A DNA stretch of 51,541 nt. Origin: Bacteroidota bacterium. Its GTDB lineage: Bacteria; Bacteroidota; Bacteroidia; SXHM01. Positions within the stretch are counted from its first letter, which is position 1, and every line of letters starts with the position of its first letter. Shown one piece after another: positions 1 to 8,481 of the stretch. Where the stretch lies: positions 1 through 51,541 of the forward strand of contig CANJWH010000017.1 in assembly GCA_947478465.1 (NCBI GenBank), read 5' to 3'. The notes beneath the pieces were generated by a model. That model saw only the letters and a list, made by a program, of their open reading frames with translations, made no database searches and was not told the DNA's origin. The translations under genes and the position numbers were made by a program.

Positions 1-657
1 GTCGTCAGCCATCAGCGCAAACTGAACAAGATTTGCTCCCATTTTTAATGCTTTATCTCTCGCATCAGGTGAATCTCCGTGCACTTCCGGACTTTCCCAG
101 CCATCTCCCAAATCGGTTTCGACAGAGTAAAAACAAACCAAACGTCCTTCGTAAACTAATCCAAAACCTTGAGGAGCTTTATCATCATGCTCGTGAATTT
201 TTGGTAAACCGTTTTTGAAATCAAATTTCTGGTGATAAATCGGATGAGAGAAAGGCAACTCCACCAAATCCAGTTCCGGAAATACTTTTTTCAGTTGCGG
301 ACGGATAAATTTATCCATTCCGTAATTATCATCAATGTGCAGAAAGCCGCCACCGATTAAATAATTGCGAAGGTTCTGTGCTTCCTGTTCAGAGAAGACA
401 ACATTGCCATGCCCTGTCATGTGTACAAAAGGATAATTGAAAATTTCTGGACTTCCGGCATCTACTGTAGCCTGCTCAGGGTTAATGTTTGTGCCAAGAT
501 TTTCGTTGCAAAACTTAATTAGGTTGGGTAGGGAAGTAGCAAGATTTGCGTACCAGTCGCCACCGCCATTATATTTTAAAAGCGCAATCTGAAAAGAAGG
601 TGCAGGAGCAAAAGATGTTAAAGCAAAAAATAAAATTACAACTGCTATCTTTTTCAT
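1..657 (-). CDS. DUF4159 domain-containing secreted protein, 3' end cut by window edge
   Basis: The reading frame starts at the ATG read from 657-655 and stays open for 219 codons to the left edge, so the C-terminus is missing. It begins with a signal peptide (MKKIAVVILFFALTSFAPAP). After that come QIALLKYNGGGDWY, a central MTGHGNVVFSEQE and GGFLHIDDNYGMDKF, and then LPFSHPIYHQ. This pattern is that of the DUF4159 family, a Bacteroidota periplasmic family with a glutamine-amidotransferase-like fold and no settled biochemical role. The start lies 1 nt after the rsmE stop, so the two are co-transcribed. The family call is confident; the function is unknown. Confidence 0.85.
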   Translation of the reverse strand, partial: MKKIAVVILFFALTSFAPAPSFQIALLKYNGGGDWYANLATSLPNLIKFCNENLGTNINPEQATVDAGSPEIFNYPFVHMTGHGNVVFSEQEAQNLRNYLIGGGFLHIDDNYGMDKFIRPQLKKVFPELDLVELPFSHPIYHQKFDFKNGLPKIHEHDDKAPQGFGLVYEGRLVCFYSVETDLGDGWESPEVHGDSPDARDKALKMGANLVQFALMADD

Positions 658-658
658 T

Positions 659-1360
659 TTATCCGTTCAATAAATTCACTGTATGGCACGCTACAACTCC
701 TGCCGTTTCCGTCCGCAGACGACTTTCTCCAAGGCTTACAGAAGTGTACCCGTTCTCAGTTGCAAACTTAACTTCCGTCTCAGAAAAATCACCCTCAGCG
801 CCAATCAAAATTAAGATATTATTATGGTTGCTGACGCAATCTTTCAGATTTTGTTTTTCTCCTTCGCGGCAATGTGCAATAAATTTTGCTTCTGCTGATT
901 GTGAGTTGATGAACTTTTTGAAGTCAATCATCTCATTCACTTTAGGAAGAAATGCTTTTACACTTTGCTTCATGGCAGAGACTACAATTTTTTCAGCGCG
1001 CTCTAATTTCACAACCCTGCGTTCTGATTTTTCGCAGTTTAGAAAAGTGATTTCATCAACGCCTATTTCAGTTGCTTTTTCCAAAAACCATTCGGTACGG
1101 TCAAAATTTTTGGTGGGGGCAATGGCAATATGCAGATAGCAATTTCGTTTGCCGTAGTTTTCTTTTTTCTCTATGATCTCAAACCCGCATTGGTTAGGAT
1201 TTGCATTGCTGATTTTTGCTTTATAAAACCCGCCTTTCCCGTCAACAATAATTAAATCATCACCTTCTTTCATGCGCAGCACACGTACAGCATGACCCGA
1301 TTCTTCCTTGTCAAGAATAGTTTGTCCGCTTAATAGTTCAGGGCAATAAAAGATGTTCAT
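659..1360 (-). CDS. rsmE: 16S rRNA (uracil(1498)-N(3))-methyltransferase RsmE
   Basis: The 233-aa length is normal for RsmE, a SPOUT-class enzyme that uses SAM to methylate N3 of U1498 in 16S rRNA. The N-terminal PUA-like part shows SGHAVRVLRMKEGD. The C-terminal SPOUT knot carries the family signatures KATEIGVDEI, SERRVVKLERAEK, LIGAEGDFSETEV and the closing VSLGESRLRTETAGV. The start is the ATG at 1358-1360. It lies downstream of pckA, separated from it by an intrinsic terminator, and directly precedes the DUF4159 gene (1-nt gap). Confidence 0.95.
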   Translation of the reverse strand: MNIFYCPELLSGQTILDKEESGHAVRVLRMKEGDDLIIVDGKGGFYKAKISNANPNQCGFEIIEKKENYGKRNCYLHIAIAPTKNFDRTEWFLEKATEIGVDEITFLNCEKSERRVVKLERAEKIVVSAMKQSVKAFLPKVNEMIDFKKFINSQSAEAKFIAHCREGEKQNLKDCVSNHNNILILIGAEGDFSETEVKFATENGYTSVSLGESRLRTETAGVVACHTVNLLNG

Positions 1361-1374
1361 GGTTTCTCAAAAAT

Positions 1375-1409
1375 AAAAAAACCTTCCCGTTTTGATGAGA
1401 AGGTTTTTT
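1375..1409 (-). terminator. intrinsic terminator of pckA
   Basis: Read on the minus strand, an 11-bp perfect stem (AAAAAACCTTC with GAAGGTTTTTT, at 1376-1386 and 1399-1409) closes a 12-nt loop and ends in a T-rich run. It begins about 18 nt after the pckA stop and ends just upstream of rsmE. It therefore should end the pckA transcript before rsmE. Confidence 0.8.
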
Positions 1410-1426
1410 CTGTTTACTATTTGCAA

Positions 1427-3040
1427 TTAAGCATTAACAGTAGTTTTAGGAGCAGCCGCAAGAATTTCTTCGTTGGCAGCGCTTGCATATTTGCTGAAAT
1501 TTTTCACGAATGACTCGGCAAGACTATTAGCTTTTGTATCATAAGCCGCCTTATCTTTCCAGGTGTTACGCGGGTTCAAAATTTCCGCATCCACATTAGG
1601 ACAGGATTTAGGCATTGCCAAACCAAACACTGAATGGTTTTCAAATTCTACTTTTTCAAGTTCACCTTTTAAAGCAGCAGTAATCATAGCACGGGTAAAT
1701 TTCAGTTTTATGCGCTCGCCTGTTCCGTAGCTTCCGCCTGACCAACCTGTGTTGATGAGCCAAACGTTTATTTTGTTCTTTTTCAGTTTTTCGCCCAAAA
1801 GCTCTGCATATTTTGTAGGATGCAATGGAAGGAAAGCCGCACCAAAGCAAGCTGAGAATGTCAACTGTGGTTCAGTAACACCAACTTCAGTTCCTGCAAC
1901 TTTTGCAGTGTAGCCCGAAATAAAATGATACATTGCCTGACCAACCGTTAGTTTAGAAATAGGGGGCAATACACCAAACGCATCAGCCGTGAGGAAGAAA
2001 ATGTTTTTAGGAATTCCGCCTACTGATGGTTTTACAGCGTTGGCAATAAAATCAATTGGGTAGCTTACGCGGGTGTTCTCTGTTTTGGTGATGTTGTCGT
2101 AATCAACAGTAGAAGTGTTTTCGTAAAACTCAACATTCTCAAGCAACGAGCCGAACTTCACCGCATCAAATATCTGCGGTTCTTTTTCGCGTGAAAGGTT
2201 TACGCATTTTGCATAGCAGCCGCCTTCAAAGTTGAAGACTTCTTTTTCTGCCCAGCCGTGTTCATCATCGCCAATCAAACCTCTTTCAGGGTCAGCAGAC
2301 AAGGTTGTTTTTCCTGTTCCTGAAAGACCAAAGAAAACAGCAGTATCACCTTCTTTACCGATGTTGGCAGAGCAGTGCATTGACAATACATTTTTATCAT
2401 GCGGCAATACAAAGTTCAACACAGAAAAAATGCCTTTTTTGATTTCGCCTGTGTATGCAGTTCCTCCGATGAGGATTACTTTTTTGGTAAAGTTGAGCAC
2501 TGCAAAGTTTTCCTGACGGGTTCCGTCAGTTTTAGGATTTGCATGAAAACCCGGAGCGCAAATGATAGTCCACTCGGGAGCAAAGTTTTGTATTTCGTCA
2601 AATGTTGGGCGCAGGAACAAATTGCTTGCAAATAGGTTGGCCCAGGGTGTTTCGGTAACAACACGAATGTTTAAGCGGTAAGCAGGGTCAGCACATGCAT
2701 AGCTGTCGCGCACATATACTTCTTTGCCTTGCAGGTAAGAGGTTACTTTGTCATACAGCTTGTCAAAATTTTCGGGAGTAAATTTGATGTTGATATCGCC
2801 CCACCACACCGAGTTTTCGGTAATGGCATCGCAAACAATAAATTTATCTTTTGGTGAACGGCCGGTGAATTTTCCGGTATCAACCGCCAGTGCGCCTGTA
2901 TCGGTTAACATTCCTTGCCCGGTTACGATGGTTTCTTCCACCAGTTCGGCAGGGTTCAGGTTCCAGTAAGCTACTGCAACATTTTTTAATCCCAGGCTTG
3001 CAACAGTGGCGTCTTTACTCTTAATTCCGTATTCGTTCAT
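1427..3040 (-). CDS. pckA: phosphoenolpyruvate carboxykinase (ATP)
   Basis: The protein is 537 aa, the usual length of the ATP-dependent enzyme, which converts oxaloacetate and ATP to PEP, CO2 and ADP. It is the committed step of gluconeogenesis and, in many Bacteroidota, a route of CO2 fixation in the reverse direction. Visible motifs are RSPKDKF (61-67), the family signature IGGTAYTGE (191-199), the kinase-1 loop GLSGTGKTT (238-246) and the kinase-2 motif GDDEHGW (257-263). The gene is monocistronic: it has its own promoter with a leader of about 90 nt and its own terminator. Confidence 0.97.
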   Translation of the reverse strand: MNEYGIKSKDATVASLGLKNVAVAYWNLNPAELVEETIVTGQGMLTDTGALAVDTGKFTGRSPKDKFIVCDAITENSVWWGDINIKFTPENFDKLYDKVTSYLQGKEVYVRDSYACADPAYRLNIRVVTETPWANLFASNLFLRPTFDEIQNFAPEWTIICAPGFHANPKTDGTRQENFAVLNFTKKVILIGGTAYTGEIKKGIFSVLNFVLPHDKNVLSMHCSANIGKEGDTAVFFGLSGTGKTTLSADPERGLIGDDEHGWAEKEVFNFEGGCYAKCVNLSREKEPQIFDAVKFGSLLENVEFYENTSTVDYDNITKTENTRVSYPIDFIANAVKPSVGGIPKNIFFLTADAFGVLPPISKLTVGQAMYHFISGYTAKVAGTEVGVTEPQLTFSACFGAAFLPLHPTKYAELLGEKLKKNKINVWLINTGWSGGSYGTGERIKLKFTRAMITAALKGELEKVEFENHSVFGLAMPKSCPNVDAEILNPRNTWKDKAAYDTKANSLAESFVKNFSKYASAANEEILAAAPKTTVNA

Positions 3041-3061
3041 TGTATTTAGTTATTCGTTATT

Positions 3062-3120
3062 GGTTATTGGTTATTCGGGATTGAGTTTTACTATTAACAA
3101 ATCACAAATAACCGATAACC
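3062..3120 (-). other. inverted repeat in the pckA leader
   Basis: Bases 3062-3075 (GGTTATTGGTTATT) and 3107-3120 (AATAACCGATAACC) are complementary at 13 of 14 positions around a loop of about 31 nt. They fall between the predicted pckA transcription start and its ATG, so the mRNA leader could fold into a hairpin. The ATG-proximal arm is part of a short tandem run of a TTATTGG/C-type unit. The role is unknown; it could control mRNA stability or translation, or be a passenger repeat. Confidence 0.5.
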
Positions 3121-3139
3121 TTTTTCTTCAAAAAGTGGG

Positions 3140-3172
3140 CAAATGTAAAGCAATTTCAAGGACATAAACAAA
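3140..3172 (-). promoter_or_regulatory. pckA promoter, Bacteroidota type
   Basis: On the minus strand, TTTG (3169-3172) is followed after 21 nt by TACATTTG (3140-3147), a perfect match to the phylum's -33/-7 pattern TTTG...TAnnTTTG. Transcription should start near 3133, giving a leader of about 90 nt. Confidence 0.7.
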
Positions 3173-3251
3173 AAATTAAGGAGTGATTAAAATCAAAGAA
3201 TAATTCTATTGATAAAGCCGTAAATTCGGCAATCAATTAAATCTGTGACTT

Positions 3252-4229
3252 ATGAAAAAACTTATACTTTTTATTTTTGTTTTGGTGGCAGGGAATGTGA
3301 AGGGGCAAGCGTATTATCCCTGTAGCGTGCTGCCGCAGGGTTTGGAGTGCAATTCATTTACCTATCTTGACACACTGGACTTAGCTACAGATACTTCATT
3401 CATTGTAATCGATACATCTAACTCGTGCAATACATGGACATTCGGCCATAGTTATAAAGAGGTCTTTGATAGTATAGATACTCCTTTTGGAATAGTCACT
3501 GATACAATTAACTCTTACGAAGATAATTTGGATTGTGGATTTATTTTGAAAATTCCACCAAGCTATTTGGCACCAACTTCTCTCTTGTTTTTTGAGCATA
3601 AATATGAAACCGACTCATTATTTGATGGAGGATATCTTGAATATTCATGTAATCAAGGACAGACTTGGCATAATTTTAACTCAAGTTGGCAATATCCGCC
3701 CGAACAAATTTTATATTACAATTATGCAGTACATTCTCTAAATGATACAATACCTTTTTTCACTGGAACAAATGAAGGCTGGCAATGGTCAGGAATACAA
3801 TTCATATGGCAATACCCTGTAATGAAGCCAGACGAAACCCGCTGGCAGGAATGCCAGAATTTTCCATGGAGTAGCGATTCTCTTTATATACGTTTTCACT
3901 TTATCAGTGATGCTGTAAATAACAATAAGGCAGGATGGATGATACGAAATATCGTTATAGGTAATGCTGACCAAGGCGGCTCCATCTCTGAATTTTCTTC
4001 CAAACCACTCAAAATCTTCCCCAACCCCGCCACCGAAAAAATTTCTATTGAGTTGCCTCCCAATTCAGGCAAGCTAGGCAGCATTCTAATTTCAGATATT
4101 GCAGGCAATGTTGTGCTTCGCGCAACCGAAGCAATTGGAATAGATGTCTCGGCTTTAAGCAGCGGTATTTATTTTGTGCTGGCCGAAACGGATAAGTTTG
4201 TTTTAAGGGAGAAATTGGTGAAGCAGTAA
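3252..4229 (+). CDS. secreted protein with type IX secretion C-terminal sorting domain
   Basis: The 325-aa protein has a signal peptide (MKKLILFIFVLVAGNVKGQA) and a C-terminal domain from about residue 252. That domain begins KPLKIFPNPATEKISIEL, continues ILISDIAGNVV, and ends SGIYFVLAETDKFVLREKLVKQ. This is the type A sorting domain that directs cargo through the Por/type IX system to the cell surface. The central part (about 20-250) is rich in Tyr, Trp and Asp and I recognise no enzyme or adhesin family in it. It is transcribed alone; its stop abuts the stop of the convergent DUF423 gene with no gap. Confidence 0.85.
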   Translation: MKKLILFIFVLVAGNVKGQAYYPCSVLPQGLECNSFTYLDTLDLATDTSFIVIDTSNSCNTWTFGHSYKEVFDSIDTPFGIVTDTINSYEDNLDCGFILKIPPSYLAPTSLLFFEHKYETDSLFDGGYLEYSCNQGQTWHNFNSSWQYPPEQILYYNYAVHSLNDTIPFFTGTNEGWQWSGIQFIWQYPVMKPDETRWQECQNFPWSSDSLYIRFHFISDAVNNNKAGWMIRNIVIGNADQGGSISEFSSKPLKIFPNPATEKISIELPPNSGKLGSILISDIAGNVVLRATEAIGIDVSALSSGIYFVLAETDKFVLREKLVKQ

Positions 4230-4616
4230 TTATTTCTTCACAGCAGCCACCGCTACCAATACCCAGCCTGCAATAAACAGCAGCCCGCCTATTGGAGTAA
4301 CAGGTCCCAGAAAAGAAATATTAACCAAGCCCGTTACGGCTTTGGTTGAGAGAAAATAAACCGAACCAGAGAAGCAAACTATTCCCGCCACAAATAACCA
4401 ACCTGCGGTGCCCAATAATTTACTGTTGTTATGTTGCTGCCACAAGGCAATAAACAGCAACGCCAGCGTATGATAAAACTGGTAACGCACTGCTGTTTCG
4501 TAGCTTACCAGAGCATCAGGTGGGAGGTAGGGCTTTAGTGAGTGAGCGCCTAATGCGCCAATGGCTACAACCAGTGCACCTGATATGCCGGCAATAAGGA
4601 GGAAGAGATTTTTCAT
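4230..4616 (-). CDS. DUF423 family membrane protein
   Basis: This 128-aa protein belongs to the small DUF423 (YgdD/TMEM256-like) inner-membrane family. It has four hydrophobic segments: about 3-24 (LFLLIAGISGALVVAIGALGA), 45-62, 72-92 and 104-125. The family hallmark GALGAHSLK lies in the first segment and GPVTPIGGLLFIAGW in the last. The function is unknown across the family. The stop codon directly abuts that of the convergent T9SS cargo gene, and a REP-like palindrome lies just upstream of its start. Confidence 0.9.
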   Translation of the reverse strand: MKNLFLLIAGISGALVVAIGALGAHSLKPYLPPDALVSYETAVRYQFYHTLALLFIALWQQHNNSKLLGTAGWLFVAGIVCFSGSVYFLSTKAVTGLVNISFLGPVTPIGGLLFIAGWVLVAVAAVKK

Positions 4617-4633
4617 TTTTGAGAGTATTACCA

Positions 4634-4694
4634 GTCACCCTGAACTTGTTTCAGGATCTAAAATTTAAGATGCTGAAACAAGTTCAGCATGACG
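4634..4694. repeat. REP-like palindromic element, copy A
   Basis: This element opens GTCACCCTGAACTTGTTTCAG and closes GCTGAAACAAGTTCAGCATGAC. The two outer arms pair as a long hairpin with a short A/T-rich loop. The same element recurs at 13571-13630, 18602-18663, 21027-21088 (diverged) and 35005-35080 (interrupted). It occupies most of the divergent gap between the DUF423 gene and the saccharopine dehydrogenase gene. Confidence 0.9.
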
Positions 4695-4733
4695 AAATTC
4701 TGAGCAAATGTGCAAATAACTACCTTTAACCCC

Positions 4734-6068
4734 GTGAAAAAAATTCTTCTTATTGGAGCAGGGCGTTCCTCGGTAAGTCTTATCAATTACCTGTTACAAA
4801 ATGCGGCTTCGCATGATTGGCAAATACGCGTAGGCGATATTTCAGTAGAACATGCACAAGAAAAGGTTCATGGAAATGAACGCGCCACAGCATTTGTCTT
4901 TGACATCAAGAACGATGAACAGCGTGCCAAAGAAATCAGTGAAAGCGATATTGTAATCTCCCTGCTTCCCCCGTTTTTGCATGCGTTGGCGGCAAAGGAT
5001 TGTTTGCATTACAAGAAGAGTTTGGTTACCGCATCCTATGTTACCGAAGAGATGCAGGCAATGGACCAAGAAGTGCGTGAAGCAGGAATTCTTTTCCTTA
5101 ATGAAATAGGCTTAGACCCGGGTCTCGACCATCTTTCGGCTATGCAGATACTGGACGAAATACGAGGTGAAGGCGCAAAAATGATTGGCTTTGAATCATT
5201 TTGCGGAGGTTTGGTTGCTCCCGAAAATGACAACAATCCCTGGAACTATAAATTTACATGGAACCCACGCAATGTAGTGCTGGCAGGGCAGGGAGGAGCA
5301 GTTAAATTTATTCAGGAAGGCATGTATAAATACATTCCCTACCAGAAGGTTTTTCGCAGAACTGAGATAATTGAGATTGAAAGCTATGGCCGTTTTGAAG
5401 GTTATGCCAACCGTGATTCACTGAAGTATCGCAGCGTTTACGGACTGGAGGATATTCCAACTATTTATCGCGGAACATTGCGCAGAGTTGGATTTTGTCG
5501 TGCATGGGATGTTTTTGTCCAGTTAGGTGCAACCGATGATTCATACATTATGGAAGGCAGTGAGAACATGACGCACCGCCAGTTCATCAATTCTTTTCTT
5601 GCCTACAATCTGCATGATTCTGTAGAGATAAAACTCATGCACTACCTCCACATTGATCAGGACAGTGAACTGATGGAAAAACTAAAATGGCTCGGCATTT
5701 TCGACAATACCAAAGTAGGATTGAAAAATGCTACGCCAGCTCAGATTTTGCAAAACATTTTAGAAAAGAAATGGAGCTTGGATGAAGGTGACAGAGATAT
5801 GATAGTGATGTGGCATAAGTTCAATTATGAGCTCAATGGTAAACAACATCAGCGCGAGAGTTCTCTGGTGGTGCTTGGCGATGATGCGCACCACACCGCT
5901 ATGGCAAAAACAGTAGGTTTGCCCTTAGGTATTGCCACACGTTTAATACTTGAAGGCAAAATAAATTTGAAGGGTGTTGTTATTCCCATTTACAAACAGA
6001 TTTATGAGCCTGTGCTGGAGGAATTGAAGCAGTACGGAATAAATTTTAAGGAAAACCAAATCAGTTAA
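4734..6068 (+). CDS. saccharopine dehydrogenase family protein
   Basis: The enzyme has an N-terminal Rossmann fold (KKILLIGAGRSS), then SDIVISLLPPFLH, and the catalytic-domain segment NEIGLDPGLDHLSAM followed by FESFCGG. These match saccharopine reductase/dehydrogenase (Lys9-like, about 445 aa), which interconverts saccharopine with aminoadipate semialdehyde and glutamate in lysine metabolism. In Bacteroidota it more likely serves lysine breakdown, because a DAP-pathway gene (dapA) is also present in this window. Two GTG starts are possible: 4710, and 4734, which puts the nucleotide-binding loop right at the N-terminus. I prefer 4734. coaD follows after 3 nt. Confidence 0.85.
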   Translation: MKKILLIGAGRSSVSLINYLLQNAASHDWQIRVGDISVEHAQEKVHGNERATAFVFDIKNDEQRAKEISESDIVISLLPPFLHALAAKDCLHYKKSLVTASYVTEEMQAMDQEVREAGILFLNEIGLDPGLDHLSAMQILDEIRGEGAKMIGFESFCGGLVAPENDNNPWNYKFTWNPRNVVLAGQGGAVKFIQEGMYKYIPYQKVFRRTEIIEIESYGRFEGYANRDSLKYRSVYGLEDIPTIYRGTLRRVGFCRAWDVFVQLGATDDSYIMEGSENMTHRQFINSFLAYNLHDSVEIKLMHYLHIDQDSELMEKLKWLGIFDNTKVGLKNATPAQILQNILEKKWSLDEGDRDMIVMWHKFNYELNGKQHQRESSLVVLGDDAHHTAMAKTVGLPLGIATRLILEGKINLKGVVIPIYKQIYEPVLEELKQYGINFKENQIS

Positions 6069-6071
6069 CGT

Positions 6072-6536
6072 ATGAAAATAGCCATCTTCCCCGGTTCATT
6101 TGATCCAATTACCAAAGGCCATCAGGATATTATTCTGCGCGCTCTTCCTCTGTTTGACAAAATCATTGTTGCGGTGGGAAAAAACACCACTAAAAAATAC
6201 ATGTATTCGCAGGAGCAGCGTGTGAAATGGATTAAATCCGTATTTGCAAAATATAAAAAAGTAAGCGTTGATTCGTTTGATGGCTTAACGGTAGACTACT
6301 GCAAAAAAGTAAAGGCAACCTATATTCTGCGTGGCCTGCGCAATACTGTTGACTTTGAGTTTGAGCGCAACATCGGACAGATGAATAAAGCTATGCAGCC
6401 CGGAATTGAAACCATATTTCTTCTTACTTCGCCCGAGCTAAGCGCAATAAATTCAACAATTATTCGTGATATAGTTATAAACAATGGCGATGCCAGCCAG
6501 TTTGTTCCTAAAGAAGTAAACCTGAAAGCGAAGTAG
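6072..6536 (+). CDS. coaD: phosphopantetheine adenylyltransferase
   Basis: This 154-aa protein has the nucleotidyltransferase motif FPGSFDPITKGHQDI (5-19), the substrate loop YILRGLRN, and the C-terminal INSTIIRD matching the ISSTxxR motif. CoaD transfers AMP from ATP to 4'-phosphopantetheine, the penultimate step of coenzyme A synthesis. The length is normal. It sits 3 nt after the saccharopine dehydrogenase gene, and its stop codon directly abuts the ATG of the next gene, so the three form one transcription unit. Confidence 0.97.
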   Translation: MKIAIFPGSFDPITKGHQDIILRALPLFDKIIVAVGKNTTKKYMYSQEQRVKWIKSVFAKYKKVSVDSFDGLTVDYCKKVKATYILRGLRNTVDFEFERNIGQMNKAMQPGIETIFLLTSPELSAINSTIIRDIVINNGDASQFVPKEVNLKAK

Positions 6537-7934
6537 ATGAGACTGATTGTTTCTTGTTTCTTGTTTCTTATTTCCTGCTCCATTTCACAAGCCGGCCAAT
6601 CACTTATTCAGGGTAATGCTCCTGACTATAAAGGTAAGTTCGTCCGTCTTTATGTGTATGACGATTACATTACTTATACGGAAAAAGAATTGACCTCTAC
6701 CCGCGTGGGGCTTGATGGCAAGTTTGAGCTTTGGTTTACCATAAAAGAAACACAATACGCCTTCATTCGCATTGATAATGAGATTTTAGACCTATATATT
6801 GAGAGAGACAACAAGTATAAAATCTATTTTCCTCCACCGTTTAATAATACCGGCCCTTCTAATCCATTATCAGAAAGAAATTATCATAAACTTATTTTAC
6901 CGGCAAGCGATACAACATCACTTAACTATTCTATTCAAAAGTTCAATCAACTATATGACGACTTTTTGTACGTAAACAAAGAGCTCATGGTGCGAAGAGG
7001 AATGAATGATAAAAAACTTCTGCAGGATCGTATCCGGCAATTAAGTGATGATGCCGGTGAGGAGTTTTCTTTTTCCAAAAACGTTTACCTTAAAGATCAC
7101 ATCCAATATTCCATCGCACAGTTGGAAGTGCTAACTCTGATGACTGATTTCAAGCTCTTTGAAAGCTATCTCAGCAATAAACCATTTTTAGAGTATAATT
7201 ATGAATTCATGAGGTTTTTTCACCAACATTTTGAAAACCATTTGAAATTATTTGGTCTAACGCTTCAGGGGAATTCGTTTGCAAAAGCCATTAATAACTT
7301 CTCAAGTATTGAAAAAGTTAACCAGGCATTACATTTTGATGAAAAGTTAAGGAATAAAATTCTACGCGATGCGGTTTTAATTGATGGACTTATTCAGCTT
7401 TATAACAACCCCGATTTCAAGAAGGATCAGATAATAAAAGTATTGGATTCCTTGACTTTGAAAGCTGCCACCCCATATCTTATCGTTGCAGCTGCAAACG
7501 CCAAAAGTCAGCTTACCCGCAACCAGCCGGGCACTCTTGCACCGGAGTTTGACATCCGCAGCCACAACAATCAACTCACATCACTGAAAGATTTTGCAGG
7601 GAAATACATCTATCTCCAGTTTACAGATGTAAGCTGTCTGCAATGCAACTCAGAAACCAAAACCGTTGCCGACCTGCAAAAGAAGTATGGCAATAAGGTT
7701 CAGTTTGTAACCATCACCATCAATAATGATTTTGAAGAAACCCGCGATTTTGTAAAACGCAACGCCTACAATTGGACTTTTCTTATTGCAGGTGATAATC
7801 ACAAAGTGCTGGAAGATTACAACGTAAAATCAGTGCCCGAGTATTTCTTTATTGGTCCAACAGGCAAGTTTGTGCAATCACCCGCCACCCGCCCCGACAG
7901 GGGAATTGACAGGACTTTCTTTGATTTGAAGTAG
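6537..7934 (+). CDS. TlpA-like thioredoxin-fold lipoprotein
   Basis: The 465-aa protein starts with a hydrophobic leader (MRLIVSCFLFLISCS) that could be a lipoprotein signal with the cysteine at residue 14. Residues about 20-330 form an N-terminal region of the DUF4369 type common in Bacteroidota. Residues about 335-465 form a thioredoxin/AhpC-TSA-like domain: APEFDI, FTDVSCLQC (Cys367 and Cys370, a CxxC redox pair) and the cis-proline region KSVPEYFFIGPTGK. It probably works in the periplasm as a thiol-disulfide protein; its partner is unknown. Its ATG touches the coaD stop, and its own stop lies at the edge of an inverted repeat. Confidence 0.85.
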   Translation: MRLIVSCFLFLISCSISQAGQSLIQGNAPDYKGKFVRLYVYDDYITYTEKELTSTRVGLDGKFELWFTIKETQYAFIRIDNEILDLYIERDNKYKIYFPPPFNNTGPSNPLSERNYHKLILPASDTTSLNYSIQKFNQLYDDFLYVNKELMVRRGMNDKKLLQDRIRQLSDDAGEEFSFSKNVYLKDHIQYSIAQLEVLTLMTDFKLFESYLSNKPFLEYNYEFMRFFHQHFENHLKLFGLTLQGNSFAKAINNFSSIEKVNQALHFDEKLRNKILRDAVLIDGLIQLYNNPDFKKDQIIKVLDSLTLKAATPYLIVAAANAKSQLTRNQPGTLAPEFDIRSHNNQLTSLKDFAGKYIYLQFTDVSCLQCNSETKTVADLQKKYGNKVQFVTITINNDFEETRDFVKRNAYNWTFLIAGDNHKVLEDYNVKSVPEYFFIGPTGKFVQSPATRPDRGIDRTFFDLK

Positions 7935-8040
7935 GCAACAAGCCACTTAGCCAAAGTAGGGAAGTAGTCAATTAGTAAAAAAGCTATCTGCCTATTCTGC
8001 TATTTCCCTATTTGCCTGCTTGGCTATTTGGCTGATTGCG
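7935..8040. repeat. imperfect inverted repeat extending into gtrA
   Basis: The left arm (about 7935-7975, built on AGCCACTTAGCCAAAGTAGGG) and the right arm (about 7990-8040) are imperfect reverse complements with a 4-nt gap. They are separated by a short A/T-rich loop. The right arm contains the last ten codons and the stop of the minus-strand gtrA gene. The left arm begins immediately after the stop codon of the TlpA-like gene. It could act as a bidirectional terminator. Confidence 0.7.
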
Positions 8041-8481
8041 GAACACCCAAACCTTCTGTCCTGCAAAGTTGAGCACTGCGCTCATGCCGGTAGCGCCTAC
8101 AAAGGCAATCAGGTATTTGTTGGGAAGGTCAATAATATGGCTGTAGTTATGCAGCACAAAAAGCAGGAAGGTATTGGTAGCCACATTCACCAGCATAGAA
8201 GTGCCGTACAGCAGCATAAACTTGGCAAAGCGTGAGTGGTTCCTGTCGCGCTGCCGCCAGGTCCAAAGTTTATTAAGGTTATAGGTAACAAAGGTTCCGC
8301 ACATAAACGAAATGGTTTTTGAAAGCACTTCGGGGGCAATCATTTCTTTAAAACTTTCGGGAAAAGAGTTGAGCAACACATAGTAAATAGCCATATCCAC
8401 AAACACGGCCAAAAAACCAATCAGACCGAACTTGATGATTTGCTTTTTAAACTCCGAAATGTTTTTTACCTGCTTATACAT
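8008..8481 (-). CDS. GtrA-like family membrane protein
   Basis: About 157 aa with four membrane segments: FGLIGFLAVFVDMAIYYVLL, SKTISFMCGTFVTYNL, FAKFMLLYGTSMLVNVAT and LIAFVGATGMSAVLNF. They are followed by FAGQKVWVFRN, which is the GtrA family pattern. GtrA proteins are thought to flip or hold polyprenyl-linked sugars during cell-envelope glycosylation. The ATG at 8496 lies inside a TATGTTTG sequence that looks like a -7 element, so I prefer the next ATG (8481, MYKQVKNISEF). The last ten codons come from an adjacent repeat. Confidence 0.85.
   Translation of the reverse strand: MYKQVKNISEFKKQIIKFGLIGFLAVFVDMAIYYVLLNSFPESFKEMIAPEVLSKTISFMCGTFVTYNLNKLWTWRQRDRNHSRFAKFMLLYGTSMLVNVATNTFLLFVLHNYSHIIDLPNKYLIAFVGATGMSAVLNFAGQKVWVFRNQPNSQAGK

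Noticed and set aside
546-1139. 197-codon plus-strand frame over rsmE
   Set aside because: It is antisense to rsmE and the DUF4159 start, has no recognisable domain and lies wholly within real genes.
1368-1375. TATTTTTG upstream of rsmE as a promoter
   Set aside because: It lies in the T-run of the pckA terminator 8 nt before the ATG; the match is probably due to the T-run.
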